Of a stretch of 64,000 bases of DNA, positions 39,294 through 47,911 are shown one piece after another. Each line of letters opens with the position of its first letter. Position 1 is the first letter of the stretch. Under the pieces are notes generated by a model, which was not told the DNA's origin, did not search any database, and was given only the letters and a program-made list of their open reading frames with translations. Origin of the DNA: Chroococcopsis sp964623815 (GTDB taxonomy: Bacteria > Cyanobacteriota > Cyanobacteriia > Cyanobacteriales > Microcystaceae); contig CAZUVR010000014.1 in NCBI GenBank assembly GCA_964623815.1, positions 1 to 64,000 of the forward strand. The letters are read 5' to 3'. The translations under genes and the position numbers were made by a program.

Positions 39294-40370
39294 ATGTCTG
39301 GAGACTTATACTACCTTATCGCCTTTCTCATCGCTAATTTAGTGGTTCTATGGAGTACCCCCGTAGTTAAAACCGTAGGCTTGAAAAGTGGCTATGTAGA
39401 TCAGCCCAACGAACGCAAGGTACACAAAAAACCTATGGTTAGATTGGGCGGTATTTCGATTTTTATCGGTTCGTTTACGGCCCTGATGATAGTTTGGTGG
39501 TTAGGGGGATTTGCTGGCTTACCGCCCGATCGAGAATGGGAAGTGTGGGGCGTAACTTTGGGGGGTTTGGGCTTTTTCCTGATCGGTTTAGCCGACGATC
39601 TATTCAATCTTACCCCTCTCTCTCGTCTGATCATGGAATTTGTGGTAGCCGCCCTCGCCTGGGTAGCAGGGGTGAGGATTGATTTTCTCTCCATCCCCTT
39701 ACTAGGTTTGCTCCATGTCAGTTGGCTGAGTTTACCCCTAACTCTCTTGTGGTTAGTGGGTATGGCTAACGCCATTAATATGATCGATGGTTTGGACGGT
39801 TTAGCCGCCGGGGTTTCTGGTATCTGTGCGGTGGTGATACTCATTGTCACCCTGGTGATGGGGCAACCCGCCGCCGCTATTATTGCTGCCGCTCTCGCGG
39901 GCGGGGCGCTCGGTTTCCTCCGCTACAATTTCAACCCAGCACAGATTTTTATGGGGGATGGAGGCGCTTATTTTATGGGTTTTACCCTTGCTGGGGTGGC
40001 GATTATCGGTTTGGCGAAAACTACGGCGGTGACAGCTGTGGCGGTGACGGCGGTTTTATTACCCTATCTTATCCTGGCCGTACCCCTCCTAGATATGTCT
40101 ACAGTGATTATCTCACGTTTGAGAAAGGGGAGATCGCCCTTCGCCGCTGATAAGGGGCATCTCCATCATCGTCTTTTAAAGGTGGGTATATCTCATCGCT
40201 TGACGGTACTTTTCATCTACTGCCTCACTCTTTGGGTGGGGAGTTTGGCTTTAGGCTTCTCTAATGTCCCCAGTGGCTGGGGTTTTGCTATCGGTGCCAC
40301 CCTCTTACTCGGTTACGCGAGTTGGCAGGTATGGCGCAATCGTCGGGTAGAGGAAGATAATGACGGCTGA
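39294..40370 (+). CDS. WecA/TagO-type undecaprenyl-phosphate sugar-1-phosphate transferase
   Basis: 358-residue polytopic enzyme of the MraY/WecA superfamily with about ten transmembrane helices. It transfers a UDP-sugar phosphate to a polyprenyl phosphate to start cell-surface glycan synthesis. Diagnostic motifs: the DD pair in GLADDLFNL, NAINMIDGLDGLAAG, FMGDGGAYFMGF and HLHHRLLK. The HLHHR pattern favours GlcNAc-1-P (WecA/TagO) over MraY. It overlaps cinA by 11 bp. A palindrome CTCAGGCCTGAG (39255-39266) lies just upstream. Confidence 0.9.
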   Translation: MSGDLYYLIAFLIANLVVLWSTPVVKTVGLKSGYVDQPNERKVHKKPMVRLGGISIFIGSFTALMIVWWLGGFAGLPPDREWEVWGVTLGGLGFFLIGLADDLFNLTPLSRLIMEFVVAALAWVAGVRIDFLSIPLLGLLHVSWLSLPLTLLWLVGMANAINMIDGLDGLAAGVSGICAVVILIVTLVMGQPAAAIIAAALAGGALGFLRYNFNPAQIFMGDGGAYFMGFTLAGVAIIGLAKTTAVTAVAVTAVLLPYLILAVPLLDMSTVIISRLRKGRSPFAADKGHLHHRLLKVGISHRLTVLFIYCLTLWVGSLALGFSNVPSGWGFAIGATLLLGYASWQVWRNRRVEEDNDG

Positions 40371-41610
40371 GATCATTTGTGTGGGCACCGAGTTGTTACT
40401 CGGGGATATTGTTAATACCAATGCCCAATTTCTGGCCCGGGAATTGGCGGCTCTGGGCATACCTCACTATTTTGAGACGGTTGTGGGCGATAATATGGAA
40501 CGTCTTATGAGCGCGATCGAAATCGCTTCCGGCAGGGCCTCGATCATCCTCTTCACCGGCGGTTTGGGCCCAACTCCCGATGATCTGACTCATGACGCGA
40601 TCGCTAATTTCTTCTCTACTCCCCTGGTGGAATACCCGGAAATCGTCGAGGATATTACCGCTAAGTTCTCCCGTATCAATCGCCCCATGACTCCAAGTAA
40701 TCTCAAACAGGCGTTATTGCCCCAGGGGGCGAAGGTTCTACCCAACCCCACCGGCACCGCCCCGGGTATCATCTGGGAAGCCCGAGCGGGGCTGAGCCTC
40801 TTAACTTTCCCAGGGGTGCCCTCGGAAATGTACCGGATGTGGCGGGAAAGCGCGATCGATTATCTCAAAAGTCTCGGTTGGGGCACCCATATCATCCACA
40901 GCCGTCTGATGCGTTTTTTCGGTATCGGTGAATCGGCCCTCGCGGCTAAGGTGACTCATCTACTGGATTTATCTAACCCTACCGTAGCTCCCTACGCCGG
41001 TATGGGAGAGGTGCGTCTGCGGGTTTCTGCCTACGCCACCTCGCAAGCTGAGGCTATCTCTTTAATCGAACCGGTGGCTGGGGAGATTATTCATATCGCC
41101 GGGGCCGATTATTTCGGCTCTGATGAAGATAGTCTGGCTTCGATCGTCGGAGGGCTTCTTTTAGAACGGGGAGAAACCGTCTCCGTAGCCGAATCCTGTA
41201 CCGGGGGAGGGTTAGGGCAGATGTTAACCGATCTGCCTGGCAGTTCTGCCTATTTCTGGGGCGGGGTAATCGCTTACGATAATCGGGTTAAAATTTCCCT
41301 CCTAGGGGTGGATGAATCAGCTTTAGAGACTCACGGGGCGGTGAGCGATGTCGTCGCTCGTCAAATGGCTGGAGGGGTAAAGTCACTTCTGGCTACGGAT
41401 TGGGGGCTTAGCATCACTGGTATCGCCGGCCCTGGCGGGGGTAGCGAAAGTAAACCCGTGGGATTGGTTTATATCGGTGTCGCTGGCCCAGATGGTGAGG
41501 TAGAATTGTTTGAATGTCGTTTCAGTTCCCACAGGGATCGCGCCACTATCCGCTCTCTCAGTGCCTTAACCGCTCTGGATCGATTACGAAGGAAATTATT
41601 AAACTTTTAG
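40360..41610 (+). CDS. cinA: CinA: damage-inducible protein with ADP-ribose pyrophosphatase/NMN deamidase domains
   Basis: 416 residues. The N-terminal MoCF-like domain (about 1-170; EIICVGTELLLGDIVNTNAQFLA and FTGGLGPTPDDLT) is joined to the C-terminal PncC-type nicotinamide mononucleotide deamidase domain (about 255-415; VSVAESCTGGGLGQ and SITGIAGPGGGS). It salvages NMN in pyridine nucleotide recycling. The full-length two-domain form is standard for cyanobacteria. Coupled to the preceding transferase gene by overlap. Confidence 0.93.
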   Translation: MTAEIICVGTELLLGDIVNTNAQFLARELAALGIPHYFETVVGDNMERLMSAIEIASGRASIILFTGGLGPTPDDLTHDAIANFFSTPLVEYPEIVEDITAKFSRINRPMTPSNLKQALLPQGAKVLPNPTGTAPGIIWEARAGLSLLTFPGVPSEMYRMWRESAIDYLKSLGWGTHIIHSRLMRFFGIGESALAAKVTHLLDLSNPTVAPYAGMGEVRLRVSAYATSQAEAISLIEPVAGEIIHIAGADYFGSDEDSLASIVGGLLLERGETVSVAESCTGGGLGQMLTDLPGSSAYFWGGVIAYDNRVKISLLGVDESALETHGAVSDVVARQMAGGVKSLLATDWGLSITGIAGPGGGSESKPVGLVYIGVAGPDGEVELFECRFSSHRDRATIRSLSALTALDRLRRKLLNF

Positions 41611-41812
41611 GTTCCCAGAGGTTAAGGAATTTTGATGAAAGATATACTCAAGACAAAAAGCTATGTTAAGCTTAATATAAATAGACAATGTATATTTCCT
41701 CTGTCCGTCAAATCGGCAACGGGTTTAAGTTATAGTAACTTTAAAGTCGTCGGCGGGAATAGCTTGACAGGCAGACCATGATCGCTACTATTGTACGGGA
41801 GACATTCGATCG

Positions 41813-41953
41813 ATGGACTATTTAGAAAGAATACTGGAAAAGTTAAGAGAGTGGGCGCGAGAGTTGATTGATAGCATTTTTGGGCCTGAAGTAGAGCCGG
41901 AACCGGAATTAATTCCTATACCCGTGCATGAAAGAAATAACCGCCGTCGTTAG
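41813..41953 (+). CDS. 46-residue acidic/basic cyanobacterial small protein
   Basis: MDYLERILEKLREWARELI followed by DSIFGPEVEPEPELIPIPV and a basic tail ending NNRRR. An amphipathic helix plus a Pro/Glu segment; no membrane span. It looks like a conserved small protein: composition is orderly and the frame is clear of the flanking genes. I recall similar short ORFs in other cyanobacteria but no function. It sits 14 bp before aroQ. Confidence 0.5.
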   Translation: MDYLERILEKLREWARELIDSIFGPEVEPEPELIPIPVHERNNRRR

Positions 41954-41967
41954 TTAGCCCGAACATT

Positions 41968-42426
41968 TTGTCTCATACAAGTATACTGGTGTTACACGGG
42001 CCCAATCTTAACTTACTGGGAAAGCGCGAGCCTAACTTATATGGTAATGTCACCTTAGATGGCATTGATAAGATGTTGCTCGAAGAAGCCGAAAAGTTAC
42101 AGGTGTCGATACAATCACTACAATCGAATCACGAGGGCGTTTTAATCGATGCGATCCATGAAGCCCAAACAGTGCAAACAGGAATCCTGATTAACGCTGG
42201 AGCCTACACCCACACTAGTATAGGCATAAGAGACGCGCTATTGGCCGTAAAATTACCGATCGTCGAAGTACACCTCAGTAATATTTATAAACGAGAGCAA
42301 TTCCGTCATCATTCCTATATAGCTGATGTCGCCATAGGACAGATTAGCGGTTTCGGAGCAGAGAGTTATCGTTTAGGATTGATAGCCCTAGTAAATTATA
42401 TAAATCAAATCAAGCTCGCTAATTAA
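41968..42426 (+). CDS. aroQ: Type II 3-dehydroquinate dehydratase, TTG start
   Basis: 152 residues. Third step of the shikimate pathway. Motifs: ILVLHGPNLNLLGKREPNLYG (with the active-site Arg and Tyr), ILINAGAYTHTS, and EVHLSNIYKREQFRHHSYIA with the catalytic His. The frame is closed upstream by a stop at 41929-41931, and the only start that keeps the conserved first strand is TTG at 41968, so a rare start codon is likely. Weak initiation may be aided by the small ORF directly upstream. Confidence 0.93.
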   Translation: MSHTSILVLHGPNLNLLGKREPNLYGNVTLDGIDKMLLEEAEKLQVSIQSLQSNHEGVLIDAIHEAQTVQTGILINAGAYTHTSIGIRDALLAVKLPIVEVHLSNIYKREQFRHHSYIADVAIGQISGFGAESYRLGLIALVNYINQIKLAN

Positions 42427-42500
42427 TAGCTTGAAATAGATGATGGTTTTAGTAGGGTGTAGGGGTAATATAGAGGTTAAAAATTACCCGACAGGCAACG

Positions 42501-43574
42501 ATGAATAATTATTCAGAAACGGAGTTAGCGACTCATATTCTAATTATAGGCGAGATTCCGTTCGACCTAAGCTTTATATTTTGCTTACTCATCAAACAAG
42601 GATATATTATTCACGCTACAGGAGATGGGGAGAAGGGTTTAGAGATAGCCAAAACTTTACCGGTATCTTTAATCATTATAAGTAGTGCGATCGAATCACC
42701 GGACTGCTATAGCCTGTGCGAGAAAATTAAGACAAGCAATTCTCTAAAAGAGATACCAGTTTTGTTCGTCAATGGGGAGAATCCAGCTTTCAAACCCCAT
42801 CAGGTATTTAAAATAGGTGGGGCGGATTATGTCAGCCACCCTTTTTGTCCCGAAGAACTTCTAACAAGGGTTAAACACTTATTAGCCATAGAAAGATTAA
42901 CGAAAAATCTTCACGAAAAAAGTATTAAATTGCAAAACACTTTAGAAGAATTACAGAAATTAGAAAATTATATCCAGGAAGTTTATGACGAATTAAGAAG
43001 TTATTCTTTTTTAGACAGCTTAACGCAGATAGCTAATAAAAGAAGTTTCGAGCAATATATTAATAGGGAGTGGAAACGATGCTTGAGGGATATGATGTCC
43101 AAAACTGACGATGCTCCAGTTTATCTCTCCTTAATTCTCTGCGACGTAGATTATTTCAAAGCGTATAATGACGTGTACGGTATGGCTGCGGGGGACGAAT
43201 GTTTACAGAAGATAGCCGTTGTCATACAAGAAGCGGTAAAGAGGCCCGCCGATATAGTAGCCCGTCACGGCGGAGATTCTTTTTTAATCCTGTTACCTAA
43301 CACTAATTACGAAGGAGCGGTGACGGTAGTTAATATAATTCAGAATAGGTTGAAAGAGTTAGAGATAGTTCATCCCTACTCGCCCCTGAGCGATCAAATA
43401 ACCCTGAGCTACGCGATAGTAACCTCTCAACCAGATAAGAATCTTAGCCCAGATGTTTTGATACAAAAATCCTTACAAATGTTGACGAGGGTTAAAGAAG
43501 AAGGGGGCAATCATATTATGGGAGAAACGATATTAAATGACTCTAGAGATGAGGTTATAAATCAGGCGGAATAA
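42501..43574 (+). CDS. Degenerate receiver-GGDEF protein with intact I-site
   Basis: 357 residues. An N-terminal receiver-like fold (about 10-130) has lost its key residues: the phospho-acceptor position is Ser61 (LIIISSAIESPD), the acidic pair reads Gly-Glu, and the conserved Lys is His113 (SHPF). A coiled coil (about 131-165) leads to a GGDEF domain (about 168-345). Its signature is GGDSF (257-261), with the catalytic Glu replaced by Ser260; the metal Asp in ILCDVDYFK remains. The I-site RPAD (248-251) is intact at the right spacing. The likeliest role is a c-di-GMP effector rather than a synthase, as in PopA-type proteins. Its end overlaps the end of the convergent kinase gene by 42 bp. 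Confidence 0.88.
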   Translation: MNNYSETELATHILIIGEIPFDLSFIFCLLIKQGYIIHATGDGEKGLEIAKTLPVSLIIISSAIESPDCYSLCEKIKTSNSLKEIPVLFVNGENPAFKPHQVFKIGGADYVSHPFCPEELLTRVKHLLAIERLTKNLHEKSIKLQNTLEELQKLENYIQEVYDELRSYSFLDSLTQIANKRSFEQYINREWKRCLRDMMSKTDDAPVYLSLILCDVDYFKAYNDVYGMAAGDECLQKIAVVIQEAVKRPADIVARHGGDSFLILLPNTNYEGAVTVVNIIQNRLKELEIVHPYSPLSDQITLSYAIVTSQPDKNLSPDVLIQKSLQMLTRVKEEGGNHIMGETILNDSRDEVINQAE

Positions 43575-44957
43575 CACAGTAATTAAAATAGCGGCCAAGC
43601 CCGTAAAAACGGCGAGGATGAGAATATTGGCTAAATCTACTGAACCTCTTAATTTAGGAATGACTACCATGAGAAATGTAGAAATAGCGATAAAAATGAG
43701 TATATCTTTTCTATCTATCAATCGACGATTTAAGGAAATTACTGCGGCGGTCATGATAGCTAAACCGATGATAACACCAATCGAGGGAAGTAAATTACTC
43801 AAGCCAATAGAGATTATGGCTCCCATAAATCCCACCAAACCCGCACTAGTGATAATTTTTACCAAGGGTGTTTTCGGTTGTGCTGATAATACGGGCCCCT
43901 GCGGTGGCGTGAGTACCGGGGGTGTTGGTAGGGTTTGAGGCTGAATATTAGTCTGGGTGGCATTCGGTGGAGTGGGGATTATCGGGGGCGTTGGTACGGA
44001 TGGGGGTAGAGTGGTGACATTGAGCCTCGATAAAATTTCTCCAGCGCTCTGAAATCGATCGCCCGGATGGGGTTGTAACATGGTGTTTAAAATCTCCGCC
44101 AGGGTATCGCTCACTTTCGGGGCGTAGGGTTGCCAATTCCAAATTTTAGTGATGGGATTACACAACTCATTAGGATAGCGATTAGTAAGTAGATGGACGC
44201 AGGTAGCTCCGAGGGCGTATAAATCTGAGGATTGCGATACAGTTGCTCCCGCTTCCTGTTCTGGGGGAGCGTAACCGGGGGTAAACATGCGGGTAGATAC
44301 CCCTTCGATATTGGCCACTTGTTTAACGGAGCCGAAATCGATGAGGTATACTTTATCGTTAGAGTCTTGAATGATGTTACTGGGTTTAATATCCCGATGA
44401 ATCACCCCAGAAGCGTGAATATTTTTGAGGATATGTAATAAATCTTCGAGGATATTTCTGACTTCGGTTTCCGAAAAGGGAGAGTTTTTCGTTTCTAATT
44501 TCTTTTCTAGAGTTTCTCCATCTATATACTGTTGTACCAGATAAAAAAAGCGATCTTTTTTTTCCGTGAGAGGATTGGGCACATTGAGGGGAAAAGATGC
44601 GTACAGTTCTGGAATACTGGGGTTTTCACGCCCTAAATCCGCCAGAACTTCCGCTTCTTGAACGAATAATCCCTGTGCCTTTTCTATCGCCTGAGTGCCC
44701 AGCTCTGATGAGGGTTGAAACTGTTTAACGACGCATTTTCTCAGACGGGGATGAAATCGATCAAAGGCTAAAAAAGCCGCCCCGAAACCCCCCTTTCCTA
44801 AAAATCTATTGGGTATGTATCTACCACCCAAAATTAGGGGCATCCGGCAGGCGGTACAGTAGGCCTGTTCTATAGAACCTAATCTATCTTTATCATCTAG
44901 ATCGGGCATGATATTTCTAGGACGGGGGCAATGGGGACGAGTACAAATGATTTCCAT
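43533..44957 (-). CDS. Eukaryotic-type Ser/Thr protein kinase with N-terminal zinc-ribbon and C-terminal membrane segments
   Basis: 474 residues. N-terminal cysteines CTRPHC and CTAC (about residues 5-37) suggest a zinc ribbon, as in cyanobacterial SpkB-like kinases. The kinase domain (about 48-315) has the Gly loop LGKGGFGAAF, Lys in CVVKQF, catalytic loop HRDIKPSN, DFG in LIDFGSV and APE-like YAPPEQ. A Pro/Thr-rich linker (about 318-365) leads to four hydrophobic helices (about 370-474). All catalytic residues are present, so it should be active on Ser/Thr. Target unknown. Convergent with, and overlapping, the degenerate GGDEF gene. Confidence 0.92.
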   Translation of the reverse strand: MEIICTRPHCPRPRNIMPDLDDKDRLGSIEQAYCTACRMPLILGGRYIPNRFLGKGGFGAAFLAFDRFHPRLRKCVVKQFQPSSELGTQAIEKAQGLFVQEAEVLADLGRENPSIPELYASFPLNVPNPLTEKKDRFFYLVQQYIDGETLEKKLETKNSPFSETEVRNILEDLLHILKNIHASGVIHRDIKPSNIIQDSNDKVYLIDFGSVKQVANIEGVSTRMFTPGYAPPEQEAGATVSQSSDLYALGATCVHLLTNRYPNELCNPITKIWNWQPYAPKVSDTLAEILNTMLQPHPGDRFQSAGEILSRLNVTTLPPSVPTPPIIPTPPNATQTNIQPQTLPTPPVLTPPQGPVLSAQPKTPLVKIITSAGLVGFMGAIISIGLSNLLPSIGVIIGLAIMTAAVISLNRRLIDRKDILIFIAISTFLMVVIPKLRGSVDLANILILAVFTGLAAILITVLFRLIYNLISRVI

Positions 44958-44969
44958 GCGTCAGAGGAT

Positions 44970-46415
44970 TTAGATTTGATTAAAGGCAGACTGTAATCTG
45001 AGTTTGTCCCACCCTTTTTGATTTAATAATACCCAAGACTGCATTAAATCAGGCCCCTGTAATTCTCCCATTAGAGCCGCCCGAAAAGATTTCATCACCA
45101 CGCCTTTTTTGACGTTGTGAGCTTTCGTTATCTCGTTAATAATATTTTGCCCGGCATCGACAGTGAGATTATCGGGTATAGCGGCGAGAATGCTGCCGAT
45201 AATTTCTTTCACCCCCGATAGTCTTAACTGGCTCAAAGCCGCTTCCGAGAAGGGCACATCGGCAGAGTGAAGTAAAACGGTTTCTTTCACGCAGTCGGGG
45301 AGACGGGTTAAGCTCGGGGCGATTAGAACGGTGAGGGCTTCTAACCAGGAGCGATCGTCTGTTAGATTAAATTCATACCCGGCCTCTTGCCAGTAGGGAA
45401 ATAATAATTCCACCAATTCTGATGGCGGCATTTTGTGCAGGTACTGACTGTTAATCCAATCTAATTTATTCCAGTCGAATTTCGCCCCGGCTTTATTGAC
45501 TCGCTCCAGGGAGAATAAATCGGCGGCTTCTGGTAGGGTGAAGATTTCTTGAGTGGAGTCGGGGGCTGTCCAACCTAAGAGCAACATATAATTAACCATA
45601 GCTTGGGGGACATAACCCATGCGTTTAAAGTCATCGATGGATGTTACCCCGTCTCGCTTCGATAATTTTTTCCCCTCTTGGTTAAGGATTAAAGGAGTAT
45701 GGGCGAAAGCGGGCACTTCCGCGCCGAGGGCTTCATAGAGTAAGATTTGTTTGGCGGTATTAGCGATATGGTCTTCTCCGCGAATAACGTGGCTGATTTT
45801 CATCTCTATATCATCGACTACCACCGCCAGATTGTAGAGGGGTTGGCCGAAGACTTGCCCCGGGGTTTCCGGGCTGCGGGCGATAACCATATCGCCGCCT
45901 AAATCGCTACCTTTCCAGATTACGGGGCCGCGAATCAGATCATCCCAGATGATTTCTCGATCGTCGTCTATGATAAAGCGTATGACCGGCTTTCTGCCTT
46001 GGGCTTCAAAAGCCTCTCTTTCTTCGGGGGTTAATTTTCTATGGCGGTTATCGTAGCGCGGGGCGAGGTTTCGGGCCTGTTGTTCTTCCCGCATCTTGTC
46101 GAGTTCTTCCGTCGTACAATAACAACGATAGGCTAAACCTTTATCTAGTAGGGTTTGGATGCCCTGACGGTATAAATCCAGTCTTTGAGTTTGAAAGAAG
46201 GGCCCCTCATCCCAATCTAGATTCAACCATTTCAGGCCCGAGAGTATGTTTTCCGTATATTCGGGGCGGGAGCGCTCTAAGTCAGTATCTTCCACCCTGA
46301 TGATAAACTTACCCCCCTCGTGGCGTGCGAATAACCAGTTAAATACGGCGGTTCTAGCCGTACCGATATGAAGATTTCCCGTAGGACTTGGTGCTATGCG
46401 TACTCTTACCGTCAC
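44970..46415 (-). CDS. gltX: Glutamyl-tRNA synthetase
   Basis: 481 residues, class I synthetase. HIGH-type motif GNLHIGTART near residue 12 and KMSKS-type KLSKRDG near residue 255; the C-terminal helical anticodon domain is present. In cyanobacteria this enzyme is normally non-discriminating, charging tRNA-Gln too, with GatCAB correcting. It is 12 bp upstream of the kinase gene, same strand. Confidence 0.96.
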   Translation of the reverse strand: MTVRVRIAPSPTGNLHIGTARTAVFNWLFARHEGGKFIIRVEDTDLERSRPEYTENILSGLKWLNLDWDEGPFFQTQRLDLYRQGIQTLLDKGLAYRCYCTTEELDKMREEQQARNLAPRYDNRHRKLTPEEREAFEAQGRKPVIRFIIDDDREIIWDDLIRGPVIWKGSDLGGDMVIARSPETPGQVFGQPLYNLAVVVDDIEMKISHVIRGEDHIANTAKQILLYEALGAEVPAFAHTPLILNQEGKKLSKRDGVTSIDDFKRMGYVPQAMVNYMLLLGWTAPDSTQEIFTLPEAADLFSLERVNKAGAKFDWNKLDWINSQYLHKMPPSELVELLFPYWQEAGYEFNLTDDRSWLEALTVLIAPSLTRLPDCVKETVLLHSADVPFSEAALSQLRLSGVKEIIGSILAAIPDNLTVDAGQNIINEITKAHNVKKGVVMKSFRAALMGELQGPDLMQSWVLLNQKGWDKLRLQSAFNQI

Positions 46416-46792
46416 TATCTAACTCCTTTTGCAAAACAGTCTCTTATTTTATCTCAATTTTTATTATTTCTATCTCTATCTTTTGTATTTGTTATATATA
46501 TATATTTTGTTTTTATTTCTTATAAGTTAAATAGAGTGTTAAATATTTTTGTTAATATCTAATACCAATTCCGTTTATGAAACCATGCCTTACACAATTG
46601 GGAGTAGGGAGTAGAGAGTCGGGAGTCGTTGTTTCCAACTCCCAACTTCCGATTCCCGAATCCCCATCCTCATAATTAACGATTTGGTATAAATTATTTT
46701 TTATCATAAATCCTCCCTAATATAGAGAGGATAAGGGATAGTAATTGCTACAAAGCTTAGCGAAAATTTTAAAATTTATATTTTTATTTTCC
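46416..46792. other. 377-bp AT-rich spacer with a repeat element
   Basis: No gene is visible. The left part (46440-46560) is very T-rich and contains TATATATA. The right part holds a simple-repeat hairpin bounded by ACCAAT/ATTGGT-type ends (listed separately). It separates gltX from the NarL-type regulator and contains the gltX promoter region. Confidence 0.7.
46559..46692. repeat. MITE-like element: terminal AATACCAATTC / GATTTGGTATAA around GGGAGTC repeats
   Basis: TAATACCAATTCC (from 46560) and CGATTTGGTATAA (to about 46692) are imperfect inverted ends. Between them lie GGGAGTAGGGAGTAGAGAGTCGGGAG units and complementary CCAACTCCCAACTTCCGATTCCCGA units. The nested, fold-back layout with no coding capacity resembles a miniature inverted-repeat element carrying the dispersed simple repeat. 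Confidence 0.45.
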
Positions 46793-47443
46793 TTAAGCCA
46801 TATTACATTCAATAGCCCAACGAGCTAATTCAGTACGATTATTGAGATTAGTTTTATTGAGCATATTAGAAACGTGACTTTCTATGGTTCTCTGGCTTAC
46901 TTTCAATTTTTCCGCGATTTCTCGATTAGCCATACCTTGAGCCACCAGTTGCACTACTTTTAATTCCGTCGGTGTTAATTCAACATTACTGGGGACTTGT
47001 ATCCGGATATTATCGTCTGTCGGGAGACGATTACCTTTTCCTTTTAAACGGCCCGCTTGTTTAAGAGAAGCTTCTACCTGAGCTACTAATTCTTCTGGTT
47101 CAAAAGGTTTGACCATATATACATCGGCACCGGTATTTAAACCTTTAACCTTATCTTGACTTTGCCCTTTTGCCGAGAGGAACATGACAGGAATCCAATT
47201 AGTGCGATTATTCTGACGAACTTTTTCTACAAAAGCGTAACCGTCCATTTCCGGCATCATCACATCGCAGATAATTAAATCGGGTAAGGTTTTCTCTAAA
47301 ATCTCTAAAGCTTCCCGCCCGTTTTCGGCGGTGGTTACTTGATAGCCGCGAAATTCTAAGTAATCTTTGACAAGTAGGATTAAATTTGGATCGTCGTCGA
47401 TCAATAATAATTGGTTGGATTCTGTTTTATTAGCGTCTTTCAT
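46793..47443 (-). CDS. NarL/LuxR-family response regulator (Ycf29/Rre1-like)
   Basis: 216 residues from the ATG at 47443; the longer reading (to 47491) overlaps the next gene. The receiver (about 9-125) has DDDP, phospho-Asp in LIICDVMMPEMDG, the Ser/Lys positions SAKG and VKPF. The C-terminal LuxR-type helix-turn-helix is LTPTELKVVQLVAQGMANREIAEKLKVSQRTIESHVSNML. This two-domain layout is shared by the cyanobacterial/plastid Ycf29 (Rre1) regulators, but orthology is not proven. It lies 25 bp behind a 2Fe-2S protein gene, so redox input or coexpression is possible. Confidence 0.88.
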   Translation of the reverse strand: MKDANKTESNQLLLIDDDPNLILLVKDYLEFRGYQVTTAENGREALEILEKTLPDLIICDVMMPEMDGYAFVEKVRQNNRTNWIPVMFLSAKGQSQDKVKGLNTGADVYMVKPFEPEELVAQVEASLKQAGRLKGKGNRLPTDDNIRIQVPSNVELTPTELKVVQLVAQGMANREIAEKLKVSQRTIESHVSNMLNKTNLNNRTELARWAIECNMA

Positions 47444-47468
47444 CAGTAATACCAAAGGTGAGATAGAT

Positions 47469-47897
47469 TTATGTAACTGTATCTTCCTCAACTAAAGATA
47501 CGGTTGGTAAGGGGTGAACCAGAAATGCGTATTCTTTCACTATTCTATTGTTGATTAAGTGTTCCTGAATAATTTGCTCGATCGCCGGAGGAGTTACATT
47601 CTTATACCATACTCCTTCAGGATACACTACCAATATGGGCCCCTCACCACAAACCCGCAGACAATTGGCTTTAGTGCGGAAAATCGGCTGGGGATTCTCC
47701 TCAGTTACTCTATCTAAACCCAATTCGGCTAAGCGGGATTTGAGATATTCCCATGTTTGCAGCCCTGCTTCTTTGGGGCAACATTTAGGTTTAGTTTGGT
47801 CGCAACAGAGGAATATATGGCGTTTAATCTGGGCTATACCTAATTTGTCCACACACCCTGATAGAGTATCTGACCCTTTCGTCTCCGGGCTATTCAT
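47469..47897 (-). CDS. Thioredoxin-like 2Fe-2S ferredoxin domain protein
   Basis: 142 residues from ATG 47897, chosen because the longer frame overlaps the upstream membrane-protein gene. It contains the thioredoxin-like ferredoxin pattern: HIFLCCDQTKPKCCPKEAG, then NCLRVCGEGPILVVYPEGVWY, giving the four cluster cysteines. These proteins carry a 2Fe-2S cluster and resemble the NuoE C-terminal domain. The role is unknown; probably electron transfer or redox sensing. It is between a two-helix membrane protein and a response regulator on the same strand. Confidence 0.85.
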   Translation of the reverse strand: MNSPETKGSDTLSGCVDKLGIAQIKRHIFLCCDQTKPKCCPKEAGLQTWEYLKSRLAELGLDRVTEENPQPIFRTKANCLRVCGEGPILVVYPEGVWYKNVTPPAIEQIIQEHLINNRIVKEYAFLVHPLPTVSLVEEDTVT

Positions 47898-47911
47898 GAA
47901 TGATGGTTTTC

